A stretch of DNA of 64,000 nucleotides from Streptoalloteichus hindustanus (GTDB taxonomy: Bacteria > Actinomycetota > Actinomycetes > Mycobacteriales > Pseudonocardiaceae), in contig NZ_FQVN01000004.1 in the NCBI RefSeq assembly GCF_900129375.1, positions 496,001 through 560,000 of the forward strand, read 5' to 3'. Every line of letters begins with the position of its first letter. Position 1 is the stretch's first letter. Of the stretch, positions 8,355 through 15,895 are shown in pieces. The translations under genes were made by a program, and so were the position numbers. The notes beneath the pieces were generated by a model. The model did no database searches, had not been told where the DNA came from, and was given only the letters and a program-made list of their open reading frames with translations.

Positions 8355-8387
8355 AGGGGTGGCCCCGGGGAGACCGGGGCCACCCCT
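8355..8387. terminator. bidirectional terminator hairpin
   Basis: AGGGGTGGCCCCGG (8355-8368) and CCGGGGCCACCCCT (8374-8387) form a perfect 14-bp stem with the loop GGAGA. It lies between the convergent amidohydrolase and SDR genes. Confidence 0.85.
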
Positions 8388-8396
8388 GCTCCATAC

Positions 8397-9107
8397 TCAG
8401 CGCAGGGAGAAGCCACCGTCGGGGTAGAGCACCGACCCCGTCGTGTAGGTGTTGGTCATCAGGTACAGCACGGCCTGCGCCGCCTCGGCGACCGTGCCCG
8501 GCCGGCCCACCAGCGTGTCGCGGCTGAAGGCGGCGGCGTTGCGCTCCCGCACGTCCTGGGGCAGCCGGGCCCACAGGTCGCTGTCGATCATGCCGGGCGA
8601 GACCACGTTGACCCGGATCGGGCTCAGCTCCAGGGCCAGCGCGCGGCCCAGGCTCTCCAGCGCGCCGTTGCACGCCGCGTACGCCGCGCCGTCGACCGGT
8701 GGGCGCACGCTGTAGGCGCCGGCCATCAGCACGACGGAGCCGGTGTCGGCGAGCTTGGGCACGGCGTTCTTGACCGCGTAGTACTGGCCCCAGAACTTCG
8801 ACCGGAAGGGGCTCTCGGCCAGCTCGTCGCTGATCTCGGTGAGCCGGCCGCGCCCGTAGGACGAGCCCGGGGTGAACAGGTGGTCGACGCGGGTCAGCGG
8901 GTCGAAGAACGCGGCGATCGAGGACTTGTCGGTCACGTCCACGACCCGGCTGCTGGCCGCCGGGCCGAGCGCGGCCACGGCCTGGTCCAACCGCTCGCGG
9001 TCGCGGCCGCCGAGGACGACCTCACCGCCGTCCGCCACCACCCGGCGCGCCACCTCGAAGCCGATCCCCGAGCTGCCGCCGATCACCACCACGAGTTGAT
9101 CTTTCAC
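8397..9107 (-). CDS. SDR family oxidoreductase with Asn in place of the catalytic Lys
   Basis: 236 residues. The cofactor motif GGSSGIG is near the N-terminus, followed by GGRDRE at the end of the second strand, which suggests NADP(H). The active-site segment reads AAYAACNGALESLGRAL: Tyr is kept but the Lys of YxxxK is Asn. The usual NNAG segment is also absent (DHLFTPGSSYG). RVNVVSPGMID after it is typical SDR. The change may lower or alter activity, although some actinobacterial SDR clades appear to carry Asn here. I start at GTG 9107, where the Rossmann strand begins; the frame upstream has no ribosome site. The substrate is unknown. Confidence 0.85.
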   Translation of the reverse strand: MKDQLVVVIGGSSGIGFEVARRVVADGGEVVLGGRDRERLDQAVAALGPAASSRVVDVTDKSSIAAFFDPLTRVDHLFTPGSSYGRGRLTEISDELAESPFRSKFWGQYYAVKNAVPKLADTGSVVLMAGAYSVRPPVDGAAYAACNGALESLGRALALELSPIRVNVVSPGMIDSDLWARLPQDVRERNAAAFSRDTLVGRPGTVAEAAQAVLYLMTNTYTTGSVLYPDGGFSLR

Positions 9108-9469
9108 GTCCGCTGGCAACTCGGAACCGCGCACCGGTATTCCACCAGGGTGGTCCACCGCGTCCACCGCACGCGGAACTCCCACGGTTCGGGACGCGCC
9201 ACCACCCGGCCGCCGAGGGCGTCACTCGTTCCGCCCGGGCACGCGTGCCGTGCCGTCACTCCTCAGTACGGCAGGCCGGGTGACGGCACGGGGCCGCTGA
9301 GCCGCGCCGCGACCCGACTTTCCGCCGGAGCCGGCCATGGGCCGAGATCCGTACCATGTCGGGCATGTGCGTGACCTCCTGAGCAGGCGGACCTGATCCC
9401 CCGGGACCCCGACCCGACGGTCCGCCCTCGGGTTCTCCCCGTCCCTGTCCCACGCCCGAGGAACCGCCC

Positions 9470-10297
9470 ATGTACCTCCGCACGTCCGCCCACGCTCTCG
9501 ACCGCCGCGTCCAGGCGCTGCGCGCCCTCGCCGAGGCCGATCCCCGGCTGGAGGGCGTGTTGCTGTACGGGTCGTGGACCGTCGGCGAGGCCGACGCCCA
9601 CTCCGACATCGAGGCCTACCTCTACGTGCGGGACGCCGACGTCGACGGCTTCGACGGCCGGGAGTTCGTCGAACGGCTGGCCCCGCTGAAGCTGGCCTAC
9701 ACCAACATGTTCGGCATCCTCGCCGTGATCTTCGACGACCTGATGCGCGGCGAGTTCCACGTCGAGGCGGCCGGGCCGGGCATCGCGGCGATCGCGTCCT
9801 GGCGGGGCGCGGTGCACCTGCCCGACCCCGAGGCCGCCGTCCTGCTCGACCGCTCCGGCCGGCTGACCCCGGCGGCCCGCCAGCTCGCCGAGTTCCGCCC
9901 GCCGGACCCGGCCGCCACCGCCCAGCAGCTCACCGACGAGCTGGCCAACTGGACGCTCATGCTCGCGCACGTGCTGGCCCGGGGTGAGATCGCCCGCGGC
10001 CACGCCCTGCTGCACACCGTCGTCGCGCCGCAGCAGCTCCAGCTGTGCCGGCTCCTGCGGGGCTCCACCGCGCACTGGCTGACGCCCAGCCGGGCCCTGG
10101 AGCAGGACCTGTCGGTGGCCGACCGCGGCCGCTACGTCGCGACCACCGCCACCGCCCGGGAGTGGGAGGTGCGGGTGGCGGCGCAGCAGAGCTGGCGGTG
10201 GAGCCGGGACCTGGCGGCCGAGGCCGCCGACCGGTGGCGCGTCACGCTGCCGCTGGACCTGCACGAGGAGATCGCCGCCCTGTTGGAGGCGAGCTGA
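9470..10297 (+). CDS. nucleotidyltransferase, Lnu(B)/Lnu(F)-like
   Basis: 275 residues, close to Lnu(F). The nucleotidyltransferase motif G34-S35-x10-D46-x-E48 (GSWTVGEADAHSDIE) matches the metal-binding core of this superfamily. The C-terminal helical region (ELANWTLMLAHVLARGEIARGHALL) resembles the substrate domain of lincosamide and aminoglycoside nucleotidyltransferases, which adenylylate the antibiotic. The similarity is by eye and the substrate is not proven; environmental homologues often have untested activity. An 8-codon reading frame (9356-9382, ending CVTS) lies 88 bases upstream and could be a leader. The gene converges on an MFS gene across a strong terminator. Confidence 0.75.
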   Translation: MYLRTSAHALDRRVQALRALAEADPRLEGVLLYGSWTVGEADAHSDIEAYLYVRDADVDGFDGREFVERLAPLKLAYTNMFGILAVIFDDLMRGEFHVEAAGPGIAAIASWRGAVHLPDPEAAVLLDRSGRLTPAARQLAEFRPPDPAATAQQLTDELANWTLMLAHVLARGEIARGHALLHTVVAPQQLQLCRLLRGSTAHWLTPSRALEQDLSVADRGRYVATTATAREWEVRVAAQQSWRWSRDLAAEAADRWRVTLPLDLHEEIAALLEAS

Positions 10298-10327
10298 CCC
10301 GGGTCGACGCCCGGCACGCTCCACAGC

Positions 10328-10370
10328 GGACGGTGTGGTCGGGCATCCTCCCGACCCGACCACACCGTCC
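10328..10370. terminator. bidirectional terminator hairpin
   Basis: GGACGGTGTGGTCGGG (10328-10343) pairs perfectly with CCCGACCACACCGTCC (10355-10370): 16 bp with an 11-base loop, between convergent genes. Confidence 0.85.
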
Positions 10371-10390
10371 CTCCGTCCCCCCTCCCCCGA

Positions 10391-11608
10391 TCAGGTGGTG
10401 CGGCGGTCGCGCCCGGCGAGGACCAGGAGCAGCCCGGCCACGGACAGCAGGAGGGCGATCCACAGCAGGTCCGAGTAGGCGCTGCCCAGCGACAGCGCGA
10501 GACCCCCGAGCAGCGGTCCCCCGGCGTTGCCGATGTTGAAGGCGGAGATGTTGGCCGACGAGGCGAGGTTGTCGGCCCCCTCGGCGGTGGCCAGCACCCG
10601 GGTCTGCATCGGGGGGATGACCGCGGCGCCGATCATGCCGAACAGCAGGAAGCCGACGACGACGCCGGGCTTGCTGTGCACCACGGCCAGCAGCAACGCC
10701 AACACGGCGGCGAAGGCGGCCAGCGCCCCGTACAGGGTCGGCAGCAGCGCCCGGTCGGCGAGCCGTCCCGCCAGGGGCGTGCCCACGACCATCCCGACAC
10801 CGACCAGCACCAGCACGAGGGGGACGGTGCCCGGGTCGAACCCGGTGACCTCGGTGAGCAGGGGCGCGATGTAGGTGACGACGGTCAGGAACGGGGCCCA
10901 GCCCAGGGCCGTGGCCGCCAACGCCAACCACACCCGGCCGCGGCGGAACACCGCCAGCTCGCGCCGCAGGTTCGTCCCCTCCTCGCGGGGCACCTCCGGG
11001 ACGAGCGCGGCGACGGCCAGCAGCAGCACGACCCCGACCGCGGTCACGGCCCAGAACGTCGCCCGCCAGCCGAACGCCTGCCCCAGCGCGGTGCCCGCCG
11101 GAACGCCGAGCACGTTGGCCAGGCTCAACCCCATGAACACCGTCGCGATCGCGCTGGCCTTCCGCTCCGGGGCGACGATCCCGGCGGCGACCACCGTGGC
11201 GATGCCGGCGTAGGCGCCGCCGACCAACGCCGAGAGCACCCGGCCCACCAGCAGCACGGCGTAGCTCGTGGCGACCGCGGTGAGCAGGCTGGCCACGACG
11301 AACAGCGCCACCAGCGCCAGCAGCATCCGCTTGCGCGGCACCCGGGCGCCCAGGATGGTCAGCAGCGGGGCGCCGACCACGATGCCCAGCGCGAAGCCCG
11401 ACACCAGCAGGCCGGCGGTGGGCAGGGACACGGCGAAGTCGGCGGCCACCTCGGGCAGCAGCCCGGCGATGACGACCTCGGTGGTGCCGACGGCGAAGGT
11501 CCCCAGGGCGAGGGCGACCAGGGCGGCGACCCCGCCGCGACGTGGCGGAGCCGGTGGGTGGTGGAGTTCGCGCGGTTGTTCGTGCGGAGCCGAAACATCG
11601 TGGATCAC
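10391..11608 (-). CDS. MFS transporter, DHA1 (12-TM) type
   Basis: 405 residues and 12 predicted helices. The start LALGTFAVGTTEVVIAGLLPEVA is typical of the AraJ/Cmx-like DHA1 group, which includes sugar and chloramphenicol exporters. Motif A-like LTILGARVPRKRMLLA follows helix 2. GTG 11608 is preceded only by a weak GGA; the frame further upstream overlaps the LysR gene and is not coding. It is 68 bases downstream of lysR on the same strand, with a T-N11-A palindrome between them, so LysR control is likely. The substrate is unknown. Confidence 0.85.
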   Translation of the reverse strand: MIHDVSAPHEQPRELHHPPAPPRRGGVAALVALALGTFAVGTTEVVIAGLLPEVAADFAVSLPTAGLLVSGFALGIVVGAPLLTILGARVPRKRMLLALVALFVVASLLTAVATSYAVLLVGRVLSALVGGAYAGIATVVAAGIVAPERKASAIATVFMGLSLANVLGVPAGTALGQAFGWRATFWAVTAVGVVLLLAVAALVPEVPREEGTNLRRELAVFRRGRVWLALAATALGWAPFLTVVTYIAPLLTEVTGFDPGTVPLVLVLVGVGMVVGTPLAGRLADRALLPTLYGALAAFAAVLALLLAVVHSKPGVVVGFLLFGMIGAAVIPPMQTRVLATAEGADNLASSANISAFNIGNAGGPLLGGLALSLGSAYSDLLWIALLLSVAGLLLVLAGRDRRTT

Positions 11609-11659
11609 GCCGTCCAGGTTCGCGTCCGGGCACGCCCTGGTCAGCCGCTGTCTCCGCAA

Positions 11660-11686
11660 CGATCGGTAAGCCCGGCTTACCGATCG
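11660..11686. promoter_or_regulatory. 27-bp palindrome with LysR-box geometry
   Basis: CGATCGGTAAGCC (11660-11672) and GGCTTACCGATCG (11674-11686) form a perfect dyad with one central base. Its core TAAGCCCGGCTTA is T-N11-A, the LysR-type binding pattern. It overlaps the lysR stop codon and lies about 52 bases before the MFS start. It could also fold as a hairpin in the lysR transcript. Confidence 0.6.
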
Positions 11687-12603
11687 GCCCCGGCCCCGGC
11701 CCCGGCCCCGGCCCCGGCCTCGGCGATCTCCGTGGCGACCGCGACGAACGCCCGGACCCGGGCGGTCTCGTTGTCGCAGCGCCAGACCAGCCCGTGCTCC
11801 AGCGGCTCGGCGTCGCGGAAGGGCACGTAGACGACGCCTCGGGGCGTGTAGTACCGCGCGACGTCCGCCCCCACCGGAGAGATGCCGTGACCGGCGCCGA
11901 CCAGGGCGAGGGTCTCCTGCAGCGTGCCCGCCGCGGGCCCCCGGGTGACCGCCCGACCGCCCGGGGTGCGCGAGGGAGTCATGTGCTCCTGCCAGTACAC
12001 CGGCACGTCGCCGGCGCAGGCGAAGACCCGGTGCCGCGCCAGGTCCTCCACCGACGCCGTCTCCTGCCGGGCGAGGGCGTGGTTGGCGGGCACGGCGAGC
12101 ACGCGAGGAGCCCGCAGCACGACCGGGCCGCACACGAGGTCGGGCTCGACCACGGGGAACTGGGTGACCAGCAGGTCGACCTGGCCGGAGCGCAGCGGCC
12201 CGAACATGTCCCTGACCTGGGTCTCGTGGATGCGCACCTCGGTGGCGGGGTGCCGGCGGGCGAACGCGCGGAGCACGTCCATGACGAACTCGCCCGCCGA
12301 GGTGCCCAGGTAGCCGACCGGCAGCACGCCCTCCACGCCCCTGGCCGCCGACCGCGCCCGTGCCACGCCCTGCTCGATGCGGCGGTAGCCCGGTTCCACG
12401 TCCTCGTAGAGTCGTCGCCCCAGCGGGGTGAGGCGCACCCGGCGGCTGGTGCGGTCGAACAGCGGTGCGCCGATGCGCCGCTCCAGGCGCTGGATCGTCT
12501 GGCTGATCCGGGCCCGGGAGACCCGCAACCGCTCGGCGGTGCGCCCGAAGTGCAACTCGTCCGCGAGGATCAGGAAACTCTCGATCTCCAGCCGTTCCAG
12601 CAC
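11677..12603 (-). CDS. LysR family transcriptional regulator
   Basis: 308 residues. The N-terminal winged HTH spans about residues 1-60 (ESFLILADELHFGRTAERLRVSRARISQTIQRLERRIGAPLFDRTSRRVRLT). The effector domain follows (VLPVGYLGTSAGEFVMDVLRAFARRHPATEVRIHE). The C-terminus ends in an Ala-Gly repeat coded by a GGCCCC microsatellite. Start at ATG 12603. It lies upstream of an MFS gene in the same direction, with a T-N11-A palindrome between. The likely role is effector-dependent control of that exporter. Confidence 0.9.
   Translation of the reverse strand: MLERLEIESFLILADELHFGRTAERLRVSRARISQTIQRLERRIGAPLFDRTSRRVRLTPLGRRLYEDVEPGYRRIEQGVARARSAARGVEGVLPVGYLGTSAGEFVMDVLRAFARRHPATEVRIHETQVRDMFGPLRSGQVDLLVTQFPVVEPDLVCGPVVLRAPRVLAVPANHALARQETASVEDLARHRVFACAGDVPVYWQEHMTPSRTPGGRAVTRGPAAGTLQETLALVGAGHGISPVGADVARYYTPRGVVYVPFRDAEPLEHGLVWRCDNETARVRAFVAVATEIAEAGAGAGAGAGADR
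11686..11720 (+). repeat. GGCCCC hexanucleotide repeat
   Basis: Five GGCCCC units followed by GGCCTC, inside the 3' end of lysR on the opposite strand, coding for alternating Ala and Gly. Changes in copy number would stay in frame. Confidence 0.85.
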
Positions 12604-12807
12604 CCGGCCGACGCTACCTCGCGGGTGCGGCCGCGACGCCCAGTCGCGAGGGCCGTCCCAGCGGTGTTGGTCACCGTGGCTCGGCCGCGCCAGGCTCCGC
12701 GAGGTCCGCCGGTGACCTGCGGTCCGGTCGTCAACCCCGCCTGAGATCCCGGTCCGCGGCGGCGGTTCTGGCTCGCCGAGTGCGCGCCGGAGGTGGTCGG
12801 GCCCGGC

Positions 12808-13761
12808 TCAGTCGACGTCCGGGCGGCGGAAGGCGCTGCGGTAGGCGTGGGGGCTGGTGCCGACGACGCGGCGGAACCGGTCGCGGAACGCGGTGGGCGA
12901 GCCGAAGCCGACCTGGAACGCGATCCGGTCCACCGGGTGGCTGGTGGCCTCCAGCAGGTACTGGGCCTGCCGGATGCGGGCGCGGTGCAGCCACTGCACC
13001 GGGCTGGTGCCGGTCTGCTCCCGGAAACGCCGGCTCAACGTCCTGGTGCTCATGCCGGCGCGGCGGGCGATGTCCTCCAGCGTGAGGTTCTGGTCGGCGT
13101 TGTCCTCCAGCCACTCCAGCAGCGGCTCCAGGGTCGCGCCGCGGGGAGCGGGCGGGTGGTCATGCACGATGAACTGGGCCTGGCCGCCCTCGCGTTCCAG
13201 GGGCATCACCGACAGCCGGGCGGCGTCGGCGGCCACGGCGGAGCCGTGGTCCCGGCGGATCAGGTGCAGGCACAGGTCGAGCCCGGCCGCCGCGCCCGCC
13301 GAGGTCAGGATCTGGCCGTTGTCCACGTAGAGGACGTCGGGGTCCACCCGGATCTCGGGGTGGCGGGCGGCGAGCAGCGGGGCGGCGAGCCAGTGGGTGG
13401 TGGCGCGCAGCCCGTCCAGGAGCCCGGTGGCCGCGAGGACGAACGCGCCGCTGCAGATCGACGCGATGCGCGTGCCCCGCGCGGCCGCGCCGCGGATCGC
13501 CTCGACGACCTCGGCCGGGACCGGGGTGTCGGTCTCGGCGCAGCCGGGCACGATGACCGTGTCGGCCTCGGCGAGCGCGTCCAGCCCCCAGGGCGCGCGC
13601 AGCGTGAACATCCCGGCGTCGACCTCGGGGGTCGGGGCGCAGATCCGGACCCGGTAGGCGGGCCGGCCGTCGGGCAGCCGGGTGCGGGTGAACACCTCGA
13701 TCGGGGTGGACAGGTCGAAGGCGATGACCTTGTCCAGCGCGAGGACGGCCACGGTGTGCAT
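12808..13761 (-). CDS. GlxA-type regulator (DJ-1/PfpI domain plus AraC HTH)
   Basis: 317 residues. The N-terminal DJ-1/PfpI-like domain (about 1-170) has ASICSGAFVLAATGLLDG at the nucleophile elbow. The C-terminal AraC/XylS HTH pair (about 215-310) contains NLTLEDIARRAGMSTRTLSRRFREQTGTSPVQWL and VGFGSPTAFRDRFRRVVGTSPHAYR. TTGGCC (13791-13796) and TACGGT (13768-13773), on the minus strand and 17 bases apart, make a good promoter whose start would fall at ATG 13761, so I take the second of two adjacent ATGs (the other is 13767). It is divergent from a stand-alone DJ-1 gene, which it probably regulates. Confidence 0.9.
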   Translation of the reverse strand: MHTVAVLALDKVIAFDLSTPIEVFTRTRLPDGRPAYRVRICAPTPEVDAGMFTLRAPWGLDALAEADTVIVPGCAETDTPVPAEVVEAIRGAAARGTRIASICSGAFVLAATGLLDGLRATTHWLAAPLLAARHPEIRVDPDVLYVDNGQILTSAGAAAGLDLCLHLIRRDHGSAVAADAARLSVMPLEREGGQAQFIVHDHPPAPRGATLEPLLEWLEDNADQNLTLEDIARRAGMSTRTLSRRFREQTGTSPVQWLHRARIRQAQYLLEATSHPVDRIAFQVGFGSPTAFRDRFRRVVGTSPHAYRSAFRRPDVD

Positions 13762-13982
13762 GGCCATACCGTAGACAGGGACCGGATTCCGGCCAACGAC
13801 GCCACCGCCTCGGCAGGGCTGCCGTCGCGGCTTTCCTCGCAGGTGAGGGTCAGTCGGAGTCGGTTGGCGAGAATCCGTTGGAAGCTGGCGTTCCAGCCGA
13901 TTCCTGTGCGGGCGCCGCGTGCCTAGCGTCGGCGGTGGGGCTGCTGCGGAGCGGCCCGCGCAGGGAAGGGAACGGGTTTCGG

Positions 13983-14615
13983 ATGCTTGCCCAGTTGGTG
14001 CTGTTCGATGGTTTCGATCCGCTGGACGTCGTCGCCCCCTACGAGGTGCTGGCCGCATCGGGGGTGATGACCGTCGAGCTGGTCTCCGCCGAGGGGGAGC
14101 GCGAGGTGCCCAGCGGCGTCGGCGCGCTGTCGTTGCGCGCGACGGCGCGGCTGGAGCCGCAGCGCGCCGACCTGGTGGTCGTGCCGGGCGCGGCCGGCAC
14201 CCCCGAGGACGGGATCGCGAACATCCCCGCGGTCTTCGAGAAGGCGTTGGCCACCAACCTGTCGCCGCTGTTGCGCGAGGCGTGCCAGCGGCCGGGGTTG
14301 ACGGTGGCCACCGTCTGCGGCGGCTCCCTCCTGCTCGCGGCCGCCGGGCTGATCACCGGGCGACACGCGACAACCCACCACCTGGGCCTGCGCGCGCTGG
14401 CGGAGTCCGGAGCCCACGTGGTCGCCGCGCGCGTCGTCGACGACGGGGACCTGGTCACCGGCGGGGCGGTCACCTCCGGCCTGGACGTGGCCCTGCACCT
14501 GCTGGAGCGGGAGGTCGGCCCGAAGGTCGCCCACTCCGTGGAGCGGCTGTTCGACTACGAGCGTCGGGGCGTCGTCTGGCGCGACCGCGGTCCCGAGCCC
14601 GTTCTCCCGGCCTGA
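13983..14615 (+). CDS. DJ-1/PfpI family protein
   Basis: 210 residues. The nucleophile elbow TVATVCGGSLLLAAAGLITG places C112 at the strand-helix turn; HATTHH follows. The fold matches the amidase-like domain of GlxA regulators and isonitrile hydratase-like enzymes. No HTH. ATG 13983 has GAAGGGA about 15 bases upstream. Divergent from the GlxA-type gene by 221 bases; the gap holds a dyad GAATC...GGAA and TTCC...GATTC (13871-13903) that could be an operator. The exact reaction is unknown. Confidence 0.85.
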   Translation: MLAQLVLFDGFDPLDVVAPYEVLAASGVMTVELVSAEGEREVPSGVGALSLRATARLEPQRADLVVVPGAAGTPEDGIANIPAVFEKALATNLSPLLREACQRPGLTVATVCGGSLLLAAAGLITGRHATTHHLGLRALAESGAHVVAARVVDDGDLVTGGAVTSGLDVALHLLEREVGPKVAHSVERLFDYERRGVVWRDRGPEPVLPA

Positions 14616-14672
14616 GCCGGCGGCGGGCCAGGAGAGGTTCGGACGAGGCGGGGCCCGCGCCCCGGGAAACCA

Positions 14673-14729
14673 CTAGCCGAATTTGGCTAGCCGGCGATAC
14701 CCTCGGTCCCGGTAGCCGAATTTGGCTAG
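14673..14729. promoter_or_regulatory. two 18-bp palindromic operators
   Basis: CTAGCCGAATTTGGCTAG (14673-14690) is a perfect dyad around GAATTT. A second copy differing only in its first base lies at 14712-14729. The centres are 39 bp apart, and the second ends 13 bases before the VOC start codon. PadR proteins usually autoregulate, so the padR gene two places downstream is the likely ligand-responsive repressor. Confidence 0.75.
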
Positions 14730-14742
14730 TGAGGAGGCAGGA

Positions 14743-15150
14743 ATGTCGTCGGTGACGCCCTACGTGATGGTGGACAACGCCCGCGCCTACGAGGATTTCC
14801 TCCGGAGCACCTTCGACGCGGAGGTGTCCAACGTGCTTCCGCTGCCCTCGGACCCGGAGCGGAGGATGCACGCCGAGGCGCGCATCGGGACCGGGGTCGT
14901 GTTCTTCGCCGACTCCGGCGCGCACGGTAAGCGGTGCCTGCGCTCACCCTCGGAGCCGGTCCACGTCCAGCTGTGGGCCACCGTGCCGGACCCGGCCGCG
15001 GTGCTCGCGCGGGCGGTCTCCGCCGGCGCCACGCCGGTCCAGGAGATCACCACCCAGGAGGACGGCAGCCGGATGGGCGGCTTCGTCGACCCGTTCGGCA
15101 CGCTGTGGTGGCTGAGCACCGAGCGGCCCCGCGGCGCGGCCGCGGCCTGA
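14743..15150 (+). CDS. VOC (glyoxalase/bleomycin-resistance) family protein
   Basis: 135 residues, a single VOC unit pair: MSSVTPYVMVDNARAYEDFLRSTFDAEV at the start and SRMGGFVDPFGTLWWLSTERP at the end, as in PhnB/YdfO-like VOC proteins. ATG 14743 is preceded by GAGGAGGCAGGA. It is the first gene of a two-gene operon with padR (14-base gap) under a double palindromic operator. A role in binding or modifying the compound sensed by PadR is plausible but not shown. Confidence 0.85.
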   Translation: MSSVTPYVMVDNARAYEDFLRSTFDAEVSNVLPLPSDPERRMHAEARIGTGVVFFADSGAHGKRCLRSPSEPVHVQLWATVPDPAAVLARAVSAGATPVQEITTQEDGSRMGGFVDPFGTLWWLSTERPRGAAAA

Positions 15151-15164
15151 GCGGGGCGGGGAGC

Positions 15165-15728
15165 ATGTCGGCGGTACGCCTGCTCGTCCTCGGCGCGGTG
15201 CGACGGCGCGGACGGGCACACGGTTACCAGGTGCGGGCCGACCTGGAGTCCTGGGCCGCCCACGAGTGGTCCAGCGCCACCTCGGGCTCGGTCTACCACG
15301 CGCTGAAGGCCATGACCGGACAGGGCCTGTTGCTCGTGCACGAGACCACGCCGAGTGCGGCGGGCGGGCCGCCGCGCATGGAGTACGAGCTCACGCGGGA
15401 GGGCGAGCGGGCGTACCTCGCCCTCCTGCGGGAGGCGTTGTCGAGCCGCGACCCCCGGCTGGACCTGCTCGCCGCCGCGGTGGGCCTGATCGAGGACCTG
15501 CCCCGCGACCAGGCGACCGACCTGCTGCGGCGGCGCGCGGAGGCGATGGACCAGTGGACCGCGAGCATCGTCGAACACCTGCCGCCGGGCGCCGACCTGT
15601 CGACGTGGGGGCCGATCGGCGAGGTCGTCGAGCTGTGGCTGCACACCGCGCGGAGCCGCGCGGAGTGGACCCACCGGCTGATCCGACGCCTGGAGGAGGG
15701 CGCCTTCCGCATGGCGGATGAGGACTAG
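15165..15728 (+). CDS. PadR family transcriptional regulator
   Basis: 187 residues. The N-terminal winged HTH (about 1-90) shows the PadR pattern: VRLLVLGAVRRRGRAHGYQVRADLESW, SGSVYHALKAMTGQGLLL and PPRMEYELTREGERAYLALL. The C-terminal half is the helical dimer domain of PadR subfamily 1. ATG 15165 follows GGGGAG. It is cotranscribed with the VOC gene and probably binds the twin palindromes upstream of that gene. Confidence 0.9.
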   Translation: MSAVRLLVLGAVRRRGRAHGYQVRADLESWAAHEWSSATSGSVYHALKAMTGQGLLLVHETTPSAAGGPPRMEYELTREGERAYLALLREALSSRDPRLDLLAAAVGLIEDLPRDQATDLLRRRAEAMDQWTASIVEHLPPGADLSTWGPIGEVVELWLHTARSRAEWTHRLIRRLEEGAFRMADED

Positions 15729-15771
15729 CGACCAGGTGCGGTTCCGGTTCCCCCGGCGCCGCACAGCGCGA

Positions 15772-15818
15772 GGCCCGGTTCCCGGGTGGCAGCTGCTCTG
15801 CCACCCGGGAACCGGGCC
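15772..15818. terminator. perfect 21-bp terminator hairpin
   Basis: The left arm 15772-15792 (GGCCCGGTTCCCGGGTGGCAG broken only by the limit of this description) is the exact reverse complement of 15798-15818; the loop is CTGCT. It separates the convergent padR and serine hydrolase genes. Confidence 0.9.
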
Positions 15819-15895
15819 GGGTCAGGATTGGAGATCGCGTCGGCGCCGGGGACGCCTCGACCTCGCTGGCCGACGCGGGCGCGGCCGGCGACGGC

